In this document: positions 12,509 through 24,616 of the stretch, piece after piece
How positions within the stretch are numbered: the first letter of the stretch is position 1
Layout: every line of letters starts with the position of its first letter
Assembly: GCF_910589235.1 (NCBI RefSeq)
Contig: NC_060956.1
Span: 9,450,499-9,514,498 of the forward strand
Length of the DNA stretch: 64,000 nucleotides
Origin: Vespa crabro
Taxonomy: Eukaryota; Arthropoda; Insecta; Hymenoptera; Vespidae
Direction of reading: 5' to 3'
Notes under the pieces: generated by a model
What the model was told of the DNA's origin: nothing
Database searches by the model: none
What the model saw: only the letters and a program-made list of their open reading frames with translations
Program-made: the position numbers and the translations under genes

Positions 12509-14555
12509 TACGAACACCCTGTTTCAATGATTATGTCCGTGATAGTAGGGTCGTTTCCGGGAAGGTTTCCCCTTCTCGAAATTATCTCGTAATGTTATAT
12601 ATACGAATAGAAACGATCGACTAAATATTTCGAACTGATTAGTTTTCAGATTTCTTTAGCTAAGATATTTGATTATTATATGTATGCCATACGAAAAAAT
12701 ACTCATCAGAAAATAGAAAAACCATATAAACCTTTCTGATTATTAACTTAACTTAAGTTGAAACAGTTGTACGGTTTATGTTTGTGCGTGTATGTGTATG
12801 CATTGCCTATATATCCCTCTGGTGATTCTAGAACTAGAACCCCTTTAACTGCCCATTGTCTTGAGATGGTAAAGGAAATGAACGTTCCATCTGTACATTT
12901 ACTCGATCAGAATATTACTCGATTATCTAAATGAATTTCTACCTTACGTAAATACTTACTTACGTATGTTAGAGTACTATCTATACACGTATCTGTTTGA
13001 CTTTTTATTTCGTTATATTTCAAGGATATATTTGGTTATATTTATTTAAAAATGACAATAAGGAAACCAAGAAAGATTCGTCGACTTTGATCATAAATAA
13101 GTACTTACACGTTAGACTTTTGGTTGATGTTATCTTCACGATACCGAGATAAAGTATACGATATAAGCTGTGTCATCTTAATATTTATAGTTCGAAACGT
13201 CAAATAAACGGATAAAACGTTTCTATGATAATTTACACGATTTCTAATTTAAAAGGTCACGTATAAAGCAACGTAATAGTTCATATTTGTAAGTCATTAG
13301 AAAACATTTCTACTTTCGTTTCGATGAAAAAAAAAATCGCATGGTTCAATTTGATCGTTTTAGCTATTTTCTTTTTCTTTTTTCCAAATATAAGGTACCT
13401 GAAATCGAAACTACCAGGACTTCTCCTATAACTTCTGTCGATTGTAACCGTATAAGGTCACGAAATAATCTTGTACGCTCGTAAATCCAAGGTCTTCTTC
13501 TTCTTCTTATTCGATCTCTTGTACGGGGCGAAAGTTTCACGAACGAGGGAACTAGTGTGTTCAACGTTTATATGTGTACGTGTCTATCTGTCGTACGAGG
13601 GAGAAATGTACCTTGTACATCTTCTGCAAGGCAAAGCATTTAGTTTTACACATGCCTTTTCTATCCTTAAAAGCCTTAAGACTTTAACTCTAATGCCTTT
13701 CTACAATTAATTCTAATACGAAAATGGTTTGGTTCGTATAAAAGTACGACCTAGTCATCAAAGAAATGGAAAGTAAAAGATCGTAGATTTAAAAGGTTAA
13801 GGTATTTTAATAGTTCGAGATCATATACGTAATGAGACTCTTAACATGAAGAAATTTTATCTGTTATGAAAAAAAGAAAAATCATATAAAGAGTTTAGGT
13901 AATCAAGATCAGTTTAGAATAACAAAAAATATATAAAATATAAGATTATGATAATTAATATCTTGGTTCGCATTTATAAATCTAAATCTACTTTTTGTAA
14001 TTAATTACTAAATATTCTTTCGATTAACGAAAGATTATTCTCATTTTAATTATACTTTCGTGTTATTTCCTTCCTATATTCTTCTTCTGATTAGGAGAGC
14101 ATTACTCGAAACTTCGGTGGAAGTTACTCTCTTCAGCTGTCATCGTCGGTTCGAATCAGCGAAAGAATCGATTTTTACCTTCACCAATTTACGAAAGAAC
14201 ATCCGTTAAATCCGACCAATTAGATCTACGGAATATCATCGTCCGTTATAAATGATAGTTCCTTTTCTCATTGTTCCATTAATTTCTCGAATAAAAAAAT
14301 ATATATATGTATACTCGTAGGTATACATTTGTTATTTTCATGATAGTAACATAAGACAATAATAAATGGAATCTATTAAACATTGCAATTTCATTATAGA
14401 AACATAATTTGTCCTTTAATGATCGTTGAAAGAGATCGAATATATAATAATTCATAATTGGAAAGATAATTGGCGGTGATAATTTATTAAACCGAATAGT
14501 TCGACGTTCAAAGAGAAAGGTGAAACGTTTTATTGTTGGCAATATAACGAATGGA
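12509..14555. other. gene-free stretch
   Basis: Several TACTTAC and GTAAGTA words occur, as elsewhere in the window. A 79-codon plus frame (13471-13710) and a 66-codon minus frame (13564-13364) overlap and show no recognisable domain. I see no supported gene. Confidence 0.5.
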
Positions 14556-14559
14556 TCGA

Positions 14560-14960
14560 CTTCCTATGACACTACTCTGCTGTGGCCACTGTTTAGTAAT
14601 TACTCGCGGACGATGAATTGAATTATTAATATCCCTCGAAGCGGCGCGTTAAATCGATTCAAGATAAATCAAGTTTGACAGTGCCGAGCAACGATTGCTT
14701 TGTACGCTACGATGAACGATCATGTATCGATGGTAAATAATCATCGATAATGATCCGCTAATGTTTAACATCGACATGTGCATTTTAGCAGCAATTACAT
14801 ATGCGAGAAATGGGAATCATCGAACCGATGATCTTCGTCAAATCTATTTTGTATCTACGATATCGCCTGGGGTCGGATAAATTTGCTAAACGAAATTTCT
14901 TCTTAATCACCAGGGCATTAATTAACTTCGTTGATATTAATTATAGAACTCGGACGAATG
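14560..14960. promoter_or_regulatory. candidate conserved cis-regulatory element with Hox/Exd and Hth-like sites
   Basis: This segment is less AT-rich and less repetitive than its flanks. It contains ATAAATCA at 14664-14671, the complement of the Hox/Extradenticle composite TGATTTAT. Four bases later is TGACAG at 14676-14681, the Homothorax/Meis core. AATTATTAAT, two GATAAT/TAATCAT clusters near 14733-14753 and ATTAATTAAC near 14927 add homeodomain-like words. The pairing of an Exd/Hox site with a nearby Hth site is established for insect homeotic enhancers. Enhancer function here is inferred. Confidence 0.35.
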
Positions 14961-14962
14961 TC

Positions 14963-14978
14963 TGTATATATATACATA

Positions 14979-15009
<31 letters not shown>

Positions 15010-15010
15010 A
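14963..15010. repeat. (TA)n(GT)n microsatellite
   Basis: TA units followed by about 13 GT units. It is followed at 15024-15071 by (TAGG)n-like units that include a CTCF-like AGGTGGCG core near 15036-15043. Confidence 0.93.
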
Positions 15011-15071
15011 GATTGAAATAACGGTAGGATGATAGGTAGGTGGCGTTGGTAATAGATAGGTAGGTAGGTAT

Positions 15072-16004
15072 TGATATGAATCGTTTACGGTGATTCGCCC
15101 GACGTAATTGAAATACGATATACCTAGGAACGTCGGTTATTCAATAAATTTGTGACGTTCGAAGGAAAGTCGATAATATAATAATATTTTATTGTATACC
15201 AAACGATGAAAGAGAAACAGGATGGCATAAAAATTCAGAAAGCAGAACGATCCTTTGTATATTTCTCAAATTATATGCTGTTCTCTTTTCGCGAACGGAT
15301 GTTCGAGAAAAATAAATACCGAATGACGTTAATGTTCGCGATAAAAATTTAATTGGGACCATTATAATTATATATATAAAAAAAAAAATGTGAATCCGAT
15401 CTAGTAAAATAAGGTGGAAGAATAGGAGGAGAAGAGAAATGGGAAAATGTTGGGGAAAAGCATCGCAAAATCGCACGAGAATATAATTATCCACAAAGCA
15501 CAGCAATTAGTACTGAATTTATTATACTAGAACGTTGTAATAATATCATGAAAATTGTTTTCTTTATCCTATATTCTGTTATTTGATCTTCTTTTTACGT
15601 ACGATCCGATCGTTCATCTTCTTTCAATCTACCATATTCTCATCTTTAATTTTTTTTTCCTTTTTTTTTCTTTTTTTTTTTTAAAGAATATCTTTTTACT
15701 AATGCTCGTTAAGTTTATACCTTAACAAAGTAAAAGAAAAAACACGCAAAGGTTCAAGATTTTTTTTCCTTAACATAACGATTTAAAAATTATTTCCCAA
15801 CATGACGTATGCTTTTATTACAACCTTTATATATGTTTCAGTAATTTTTTTTCTTCTTTTTTATCTTCCTTTTTTGTTTTTTTCCTTTTTCGTGAGAGGA
15901 ACGGGGACAGTTGTAAAATAAGCGGATCTCTCGGTCTCTTCAAAGGAAATCAAAATTAGTTTCATCTTGGAAAGAGAAACGTAGGAATGTAATGAAAACT
16001 TAAC
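15072..16004. other. gene-free stretch
   Basis: Contains homopolymeric T-rich runs (about 15647-15682 and 15845-15890). The minus frame 15506-15189 (105 codons) is Phe/Ile/Leu-rich and has no motif I recognise. Confidence 0.5.
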
Positions 16005-16006
16005 AA

Positions 16007-16041
<35 letters not shown>

Positions 16042-16063
16042 GAGAGAGAGAGAGAGAGAGAGC
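16005..16063. repeat. (GA)n microsatellite
   Basis: GA run with a few AAAG interruptions. Confidence 0.95.
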
Positions 16064-16852
16064 GAACATTTTTTTTTTTAATTGAAATCAAAATGTTATC
16101 TTCGTCACGCAGTTAATTTATTTTTGCCGGAGGTTAAAAAATATATATTTCCTATTTTTTTCCCATTTCATAAAAAGAAATATTTTCTATTTTGCATTTT
16201 TTTTCAATTTTTTTCATAACTCAAATATTTTGTTTATCGAGTTGTAGAATGAGTCAAGATTTCTTATATTCTTCAAAGGACTTGTTGAAAATTTTAAACA
16301 GAATATAAATTTTTTGTTAATCCAAGTACAAATGAAGATTTTATTCTCTTTAATTTTTAATTTTTCTATTTATATATTTTTTAAATAAACATTTATTGTA
16401 TATTATAATAATTCATATATTTTTTTTCCTACTACACTCGTCTAAACCAGGGATAATATTAAATTCTCTTTGAAAAGAAACTTTAATACGGGTTTTCTAC
16501 AAAGTTAAACTCTTTTCTACTACCCTATAGCTACATGAAGGATTTTGGGATTGATCCAAAAAATGAAGGTAGATATTCGAAAATAAAAAGAATTTAAAGA
16601 AAATTAAATTTAATAATTACCAATATCAAAATAAATTTTGTGTTTTTAAATAAGGAAAAAAGATAAAAATAATGAATAACTGCTATTTATATTATCTTCT
16701 TATTATTAAAATTTAAATTAAAATTGAAATTTTTATTAATAATATATGATAATATAATTATAATATTATAACAAATAAATATATTATATATTATTATAAT
16801 ATATAAATATATTATAATAAATTTTAATAATTATAATATAAAATCACGTTGA

Positions 16853-16853
<1 letters not shown>
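16064..16853. other. gene-free AT-rich stretch
   Basis: Very AT-rich. The end (about 16725-16842) is almost entirely A and T with TATTATA words. No gene was recognised. Confidence 0.55.

Positions 16854-16926
<73 letters not shown>
16854..16926. repeat. (CT)n microsatellite
   Basis: CT run with TATC and CCCT interruptions. Confidence 0.97.
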
Positions 16927-16927
<1 letters not shown>

Positions 16928-17426
16928 ACACATTATGATTGAAACTTTTTATTATTTTTCCAATTTCATAACTAATGTAACAATTTAATTGAACAATTTA
17001 GCTAATTAATATTTTGATTTTTACTATATAATAATTTATTTTAATATACCATTGTACGTTATTCATTTTTAGGTATTTATTTAAATAAATAATATCTATT
17101 CAATTATTTTCAAAATGCCAGTCTATAGACGACCATTTTTTATTTACTTTTCTAATAATTACAAAATCATAGAAAAATGTTTCGTCTTAAATATCAAGAA
17201 AAATTAAAAAGACATGAAATATTGTCTTTAAGTATGTTTCTGAAATCGTTTATCTTATTTCTTAAATGAAAATTATTCGATTTAAGTGTGTTAAATATAA
17301 TCGATCATCATAGAAACATCCATATTGGATACATTAGAGTAATGGAAGACTGATTCAATGTAGACATTGAAGAGGTACAAAGTCGATGTAAAACCTGAAT
17401 CGACTTCAATATGTATATACGCGCTT

Positions 17427-17456
17427 GTATATATATATATATATATGTACATGTAT

Positions 17457-17507
<51 letters not shown>

Positions 17508-17514
17508 CACATAC
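17427..17514. repeat. (TA)n(CA)n(TA)n compound microsatellite
   Basis: TA units, then about 13 CA units, then TA again. It produces Tyr/Ile/His open frames on both strands (17291-17573). Confidence 0.96.
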
Positions 17515-18279
17515 GAGAACTTTCTGTGTATCATCCTAGAGAGATACGAGCAATGCTTGGAACACATCGTTGAATATCATGAGTACCATATTTCGTAGAG
17601 TCACCCTCTCGTCTACACGACGCTTCACCGGATAAATCCTTTCAGAGAGGATAACCCTACACTTTTAATCTTCCACCCTACGAACCATAACCGTTAGATA
17701 TATTCTTAATATTCTCTGTTCGAAATTTACACTTTAAATCAACATCCTTCGATATCCTTCCTAGCAAGAAGCAAAGTTTTAAAAATAAAAGACCTACTTT
17801 TACATATTATTCACAAATAGTTAAAAAAAAAAAATGTTGTTCATCTCTTCCGATTTGATTTACTCGATCATGTAATGGAAGATATTGTATATTCTTTAAT
17901 ATTTCTCTGCAATTGTTACTTTTTTATTAACGATGGAATTTTTTAAAGATTTTGTTGAGAAAATATTCTTATGAGTCATTTGAACTACATTAACTATAAT
18001 ACTAGATGATTTATCGTTATCATTAAGGCCTTGCTGCTGCGTTTGAATTATATTATTATAACGATTTACATTAGAATACGGAATTAATTAGATTGGCTTC
18101 TGAAATAAAATATTTTTTATTCGATGATCAAAAACATTTTGTCATTTAATGGTATTAAATGACGGAAATTAGGGACATTTATTATGAATATAAAAAATAA
18201 AGGCTCCATTAAGTGTTTTGACACTTTAAATTTAAAAAAATTCAAAAAGTGAAGTTAATCGATTTAGCTTGTGAACGGT
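17515..18279. other. gene-free stretch left of the Tc1-like element
   Basis: AT-rich sequence. I see no exon and no repeat of note. Confidence 0.5.
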
Positions 18280-18624
18280 TCATATATCTAGAATGGTTAA
18301 TTAAAATGAATTAAAAAAAAATTAGTTGTTTGCATAATTCACAAAATTAAAAAAAAAAAAACAAAAAAAAACAAAAAATATGAAATATGAAAGCAATAAG
18401 TATTCGTAAAATTGGTGAATTTTTTAAAATGCATCAAAAGAACGTAAAAAAATAATATAACAAAAAAAATTACTGTAAATGGTTATTAATGGTTAATGGT
18501 TAATTAATACTTCATAGGATTTTCTTTTGATTTTAAAATTAAAGCAACTCTTATAGGCAACTAAGGAATTAATTAAATTCGATGTAACCCTGGATGGGAT
18601 CTTATTCGATTCCTTCACGAGAGC

Positions 18625-20486
18625 ATTTTATAGATTCTTTTTATAAGAAATTTTGTATTTTCTTATTTTACGTTCCAAGTAATCCCATAAGTGTACTATT
18701 GAATTGAGACCAAAAGATTGGGGAGGAGTTTTTATATATGCTAGTATTATGAAATATATATATTCTCGTATTATATGCAGTATGCTTTGTGTTGCGTCGT
18801 GAGGGCGCAACTATGAGAGCGTTTCCAGATACGTATCGCGTCTCGCATCGGACCAACGATAATAGTCGATTTCCACAGAGAATTTTTCCTGTCTCTTCTT
18901 TGTCGTCAGAGTTATAGACCCACTGGTCGTAATGAATAAGGGCGTCATTAGGTTAGGATACCGTTAAAGGTCGCCAGCAAAATACCGCTTGCCGCGTTCC
19001 CGCAAATTAATGGGAGAAAGCGCGTTCTTTTAAAGGATCACGTGAAGTAGATGCGCGATAATAAATATTGCGCGAATTCAAGTTATCACAGTATATTTGT
19101 TGAAATAAGATACAATTGTTGATATGTTTTGTGTAACGATGTGTAGTTAGTTGTGCTGTTGCGTTTTAGATTGTGCTGAATACCTCCGATTAAGGCATAG
19201 CCAGTAATATTGATAAAACTCGGCTATCTTACTGGTAAATGCGAATGATTTGATGCGACTGTCTGTAGATTTCTCTCGAATTATCCATAAGGACATTAAT
19301 TAATTAGGAAAGGGAAATGGAAAGGAAGAAGTTTAAGTAAAAAATACCCGGGAAGGGAAAGCAATATCCTTATTGGTTGTGGAAGTTCGTTGGAATATTT
19401 AAACAATCCATGTTTGCTCCTTTGTTTTAGTGATCGTGTAAATTGTAGGATATCAATGGATATTTCAAGGTTAAGCGCCAGACAATCTTTGACTCGTTAC
19501 GCCTAAGCATCTGCTTTCACTATTTATTTATTGCTCGACACATTATGGAAAACTAAGTACTTGACTAAAAATGCTTAAGCTCGAACAAAAGTGGCAATGT
19601 GTTTATTATCTATGCGTGTTCTTAGCGAGTATTCAGTAAATTCCCAAGGGCATATATTTCTTATAATGATATATGATCCTTAGGAGAAAATATTGTGAAC
19701 AATGAGGGACGCACGTGTGCGTTAATACTTTGGATCATTGTCTTGCATAAAAATAAAATTATCCTTTATACCCATTTCTTCTGCACTAGAAATAAGAGTA
19801 CTTTTTAAAATGTCAATGTAAACTTTATGGCTCATTAGTGCATTAATAAATTTTAATATGTCAACATTAGGAACACTCGTTTCAACTTCGAACAGAATTT
19901 CCACCGTGTTTCATTGTAAGTCGTAAGTTTTTTAGTTTTAGTTTTTCATTTCTTTCCTTCAAATAGTACCGTGTCCATTTAGATTAGAAAATATTAAATT
20001 TACTTTTGTCTATAAAACTCACGATATATATAAAACTCACAATAGTCTTTCGGTGTGCTAATAAATATTATTATTTGCGGATTGCAATCTTTTTTCCTAT
20101 TCGTTTCACTTACAAAATATTTTTAACGGATCAATCAACTATGATAGTCTTGACTTCGTATAAAGTTACGCATAGTGTTAACAAATACATATATCAATAT
20201 TTAAATTATATTTAAAATAATCAACTATTTCTGTAGCATTTATTTTAGGATTTTGCTTTATCATTCTAATAACAATTCGTCTCGTATACTGATTGATTTT
20301 CCGTGAACGTCCACTTCTTAGATTATTTTTTAATCTCTTTCTTAATTCGTCTCACTTTATCTATTTTTGTGTGGTAGATTGAGGTCTATTTATAATCCAC
20401 GAAAATGATAAACTTTTACACTTGTTGTGCAAATTAATAATAATTTTTCTGTTCCCTATCGTAATTTCCGCACGTTTTCGTCCCAT
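18625..20486 (-). pseudogene. Tc1-like transposase pseudogene
   Basis: Read on the minus strand, an ATG at 20486 opens a peptide beginning MGRKRAEIT, with an amino-terminal helix-turn-helix region. A second DNA-binding block (ARG-ILE-VAL-type helix followed by QNPKINATEIV) follows near 20290-20220. Further on come the KHGG and VYIDILKSTL blocks and the catalytic aspartate block QDNDPK (19750-19730). After the nested insertion, KHTAYNTR and LNSIVHLWDYLERK (about 18785-18640) resume. The third catalytic position, normally Glu in NPIEHLW, is Val here. Several stops and frameshifts separate these blocks, so no functional transposase can be made. The family is DD34E, Tc1 type. Confidence 0.75.
18790..19724. 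mobile_element. unclassified 935-bp element nested in the Tc1-like transposase
   Basis: The insertion splits the transposase immediately after the QDNDPK block. It is flanked by ATGCTTTG (18782-18789) and ATACTTTG (19725-19732), an 8-bp duplication with one difference. An 8-bp duplication is typical of hAT and P elements, but I cannot find matching terminal inverted repeats. Both ends carry small hairpins: GTTGCG/CGCAAC at the left and ACGCAC/GTGCGT at the right. No transposase frame is visible. A second, internally deleted copy lies at about 50810-51110, so this is a repeat family and not unique DNA. Confidence 0.6.
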
Positions 20487-20917
20487 TTTACAATAATAAT
20501 TTTTAATAATACAAAATTTTTAACACTGCTGATCTTAATAATGTTTCGAAATAGACTGATGAGGTCAACTATAAATAGGAAGCAATAATATTATTTGTTC
20601 AATTTACAAAATTCTCTTATAATTAGCTCGAAATATGAACTGTACAAATACTTATTGCTTTCATATATCTGTCGATTTTTTGTTTTTTTCCTGTTAATTT
20701 TGTAAATTATACGAACAACTAATTCTTTTTAGACTATATCCACTCTAGAGATTTGTAAAAATATAATATATAACATAGTTTATAAAAAATTAGTTAATAA
20801 ACTACAATTTCACTAAATCTTATTTCAAATTGATCAGTGTACGGATATTTTCTACATTCACTGTTTAATTATTGTGCCTACAGATATGTATACAAGCATA
20901 ATTTGTCTCTTTTCCTG

Positions 20918-20920
20918 TAA

Positions 20921-21017
<97 letters not shown>

Positions 21018-21028
21018 AATAATAATTA
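20918..21028. repeat. (AAT)n microsatellite
   Basis: About 35 AAT units with two AAA interruptions. The plus frame 20874-21119 reads it as poly-Asn and is not a gene. Confidence 0.97.
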
Positions 21029-21280
21029 TCTAAATTTCGAAACGAAATATTTATTTATTCAATATTGCTGTGAAAAAAAAAGAAAAATGAAAAAAACAGA
21101 AACTTATTATTCTCGTTGAAGATAAAGATAACCTTCTATACTCGTTTCAAAGTGAAAGGAAACGACAATAAACCGAAGTATACCGTAAAGTGGAAAATGA
21201 GGATAGTTTCAAGATGATTTAAATCGGGAGGAATAAGTAAACACGAGACGGTTTAAGATAATACAAGTCTATCTACTCAC

Positions 21281-21311
21281 CAATATGCTGACCGCGGTCC
21301 TCAAGATCCAT
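21281..21311 (-). CDS. possible first coding exon of an unknown minus-strand gene
   Basis: On the minus strand an ATG at 21311 opens the peptide MDLEDRGQHI, followed directly by a strong splice donor, G|GTGAGT, with the last exon base at 21281 (phase 1). The bases before the ATG (CTGAAG) fit a usable insect start context. Upstream (21312-21660) is a G+C-richer region with CpG, suitable for a 5' untranslated region and promoter. If real, the gene runs left into 1-21 kb with a very long first intron. I do not recognise the peptide, and a chance GTGAGT after a short frame is quite possible in this much sequence. Confidence 0.28.
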
Positions 21312-23085
21312 CTTCAGAGTCTGTATCAAACGTAGAGAAGAGGATGGTCGACTTAAGCTTATCTCCATTTACAGCTTGAAGACGACTCGAAGACGTCACC
21401 GGTATGCTTCACTGCACGGTCTACTATCCTCATTAAACGCAGTCGTATTCTCTACCTCACCCCCTCTCTCAGTCTCTCAGCAACCAATTTCATCGCGTAC
21501 CACAACGTTCCTTCGAGACAGGGTGTCGTCTACATTCGACTTCAGCTAGCTCGTTCTCATGGAATTTCTACTAGCGATCTAAATCCTTGATTAAGACCCT
21601 CTACCTCCTTCCTCACCTCTTTCTCTCTCTTCCTCTCCTCTTCCCATTCTCACCAGCAAGGAATTCACTTTCTTTAGGCTTAATTCTTGTTGCATATTCC
21701 TTCTTCTCAGATAATTATTCTTACAAACGAACACTTACGATTTAGTACAACACAAACGAACATTACTATGAGTGTTAATGTATTAATCATTTTTTTTTTG
21801 TATGGTAAAATTATTTTGGATAAAAATTTTATTTCATCTTACGAAACGGTACTTCGAAAAAAAAAAATATTCTCCCCATCTATTTATAATATTATTTCAT
21901 ACTTTTTGTTTTAAAATAAAAAAATGAATTTCTCGAAGATCATTAAGTATCGTACCGACGAAATTTTATTTCTTTGAATTTTGTATGAGATAAAGAAACA
22001 AAATAGGTAGATAAAAGAGAATGAATGTTACGTAAAAAAAAAAAAAATAGAAAAAAGAAAAGAAACGCAAGAGTACTTTCTAAAGAAATACGAAATATTC
22101 TCTTCACGAACTTTATCACTCTCTTCTTTCAACGCATCCGCCCTCACGATTCGACTTTTATCGTCGAGCGATCTGCGAACTCGCATTGCTGTGCCATCCA
22201 TCCATCCTCGACATCTGGAAAGCGTGCTTTTGCCTTGTACATGAGCTCACGCCTGCACATCGCTTCCCTCATCCATATGCATCGTTGGAAGAAGCAACAG
22301 TACGAGGAGCATCCGCGCGTGTACAGTAGGATTACACGATGCGCACGATTATCCCTTCCCTTTTATCTTTACACTTCGTAGATTTCTTTCGATTCACGAA
22401 GCAATGAATATCTTCAAGGATTAAATTTTTTTTCGAGGATCATGTAGTATATGCGTTTCCATTTATAATATAATTAAGCAAATTAAAAAAAAGAGGAAGA
22501 AAACTCGTCGAACCTTTTTTAACTTTTATGACGTTATGGCGTATAATTTTTACAAAAAAAACATTATATCAATTATTAAATAAGTTTTTTAAAAAGTAAA
22601 AATGATAGAAAATTTGTATACATTTTTAAATCACACGAATTAATTTTTATTATTATTATTATTATAATTACAAATATAGATTCAAATTTGGATAAATTCA
22701 AATTATATTATATATCGATAAATTGAAGTCACTGATAATTACATTGAAATATTATTTATATCAGAAAATGATTTTTTACACATAATTCGAACTGAAGAAA
22801 AAGAAATTTATTGTAGAAAAAGAAATATATAAAGTATAACGTTTTTACATAAAAATAAAAACGAAGGGATAAATTTTACTTATTTATACATATAAAAATC
22901 AGGAATTGTATATCGAAATAGAATAGTTTTTCCGTCTGTTCACTTACAATACATTACGCAAACTTATCCAAGCGTATATGTCGGCATTTACTTCTTCATA
23001 GAAGCAGAATAGTTGAACATTATGAAATGTGATCATCGACGACGTGATCTTTCAATTACACGCACTTAACACGCATGCGGGTCTA
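21312..23085. other. mixed stretch with two G+C-richer patches
   Basis: The first patch (about 21312-21660) may be the leader of the exon above. The second (about 22120-22380) lies in a 118-codon plus frame (22025-22381). That frame begins with a Lys-rich run from an A tract and then shows no domain I know. A minus-strand or noncoding role is equally possible. The rest (22400-23085) is AT-rich with nothing recognised. Confidence 0.4.
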
Positions 23086-23088
23086 TTA

Positions 23089-23161
23089 CTTTATTTATTT
23101 ATTCATTTATTTTTTGTAATTTTTTTCTCTTTTTTATTTTTTATTTTTTATTTTTTATTTT
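23089..23161. repeat. (TTTTTA)n / (TTTA)n low-complexity tract
   Basis: T-rich tract with several TTTTTTA units. Confidence 0.9.
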
Positions 23162-23316
23162 TACGGAGGAAATGGTAGAAAAGTGCGGAAGTACGAATGA
23201 GATTTGTCCAATTTGCAAGCTTCCCAAACTCTCTCCCTTTTTCCTTCATATCAAGTCCCGTATGCGTTTCGGAAATAATGTGGATCGGATTATCGTTTCC
23301 TGCAACGAGAGAGGAA

Positions 23317-23320
<4 letters not shown>

Positions 23321-23397
<77 letters not shown>

Positions 23398-23437
23398 GAG
23401 AGAGAGAGAGAGAGAGGGAGAAAGAGAAAGAGAAAAA
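23321..23437. repeat. (GA)n microsatellite
   Basis: Purine tract of about 115 bp, GA units interrupted by two AAATA steps. It is the source of the Arg-Glu and Ser-Leu frames at 23172-23559. Confidence 0.97.
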
Positions 23438-24097
23438 AATCGTCGTCGTCCTGCTTTTCACTTCGTCGAGCAAATCTGGTATTAACGAGGACGTCCGAAG
23501 CGTCGCTTCGTTTCTACGAAAATATTTCAAATGGTGATCCAGTTTTCAATGGACGCTGAAAGAGCTAGTAAAGAATTGCATTTCAATCGGCAACAGAGTT
23601 ATTACTCTCATTACGGGTTGAATAATTATAATCTCGTGTAATATACGGTATAAGGGTTCTTTGATCTTCCGATCTTTTTTGAAAATTCACGAAATTCGTG
23701 AAAATTTCTTTTACAGATTTTACGTACTCTCTGATGAGAAGAAACGTAATGTAACAGGCAAACGCAAGAAGGTTAACAAAAAGAAAAAAAAGAAGTTAAT
23801 TAACGTTAAAAATTCGCGAAGAGGAGGACGTTTATAACGTGACTATTTACGAAAGAGCTCAACTAAATTCTTCGCCATAAAATAATCCTTTAATGTGTTG
23901 GCACGTCCAGTATACGGTTGTCCGAAATTGCGAGGAAAAAGTTTTTGATTCTCGCGGAGCGAAATAAAGTATTCTTGATTTTAATACTCAGTTTTAACAA
24001 CGTTTATGTAAGACGCACGTTATTTTTACGAGATATAATAACATTTTACAATATTATTCCTATAAATTTTACCATCAGACTTCGTATTTACTTCTTA

Positions 24098-24140
<43 letters not shown>

Positions 24141-24547
24141 TCAATACAAGAATATTGAATCGTATTTTTCATAAACAATAATCGAATACTGATTATTATT
24201 AAAGTCAATTGATTAATTTAATTAGACCGATTTAAATTATTTCAAAATTCAAAAAGTGAATTTTCTCATCTGCACTGTAAGACACTTATCAACGAAATTT
24301 TCGCTTACACTAAGCTCATCCTACCCTTTTTCTCGACGAATGGAAGAGATTAGAAACTAGAAAGGCGTAAGTGGAAAGGATGGAAGTCACAATTCTGACC
24401 GTTACTCACGTTCGCGCATTTTAGCAGCTGCGTGGCTCGTTTCGTCTAGTACGTCGAGATTTTAAGTGCTAAAGTACGAGGAAACCAGTGCGTCCGCAGT
24501 TTCCTCGAATAATTCTCTAGTCTCTTACTATTCTGATTTCTGTCTGT

Positions 24548-24549
<2 letters not shown>
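23438..24549. other. gene-free stretch with TA microsatellite
   Basis: A CpG-richer patch (about 23440-23530) follows the GA tract. A pure (TA)n run lies at 24099-24138. Near 24400 a minus-strand ATG-CGC-GAA-C precedes GTGAGT, but the frame is only three codons and I do not call it. Confidence 0.5.

Positions 24550-24616
<67 letters not shown>
24550..24616. repeat. (CT)n microsatellite
   Basis: Nearly pure CT run of about 65 bp. Confidence 0.97.

Larger units (their letters stand above)
18280..20755 (-). mobile_element. decayed Tc1-like DNA transposon, interrupted by another element
   Basis: Long imperfect inverted repeats bound this element. The left copy (about 18283-18405) and right copy (about 20640-20750) share, in inverted orientation, TCTAGA-TGG, ATTAGTTGTT, an AATT-ACAAAATTAA block, poly-A/ACAAAAAA and GAAAGCAATAAGTATT. 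Between them is a minus-strand transposase pseudogene. Without the nested 935-bp insertion the element would be about 1.54 kb, close to the usual 1.6 kb of Tc1-like transposons. The exact outer bases and the TA duplication are not certain. Confidence 0.75.

Noticed and set aside
14145..14165. GGTTCGAATC word resembling a tRNA T-arm
   Set aside because: No acceptor stem, D-arm or anticodon arm can be formed around it.
20874..21119. Poly-asparagine open frame
   Set aside because: It is the translation of an (AAT)n microsatellite.
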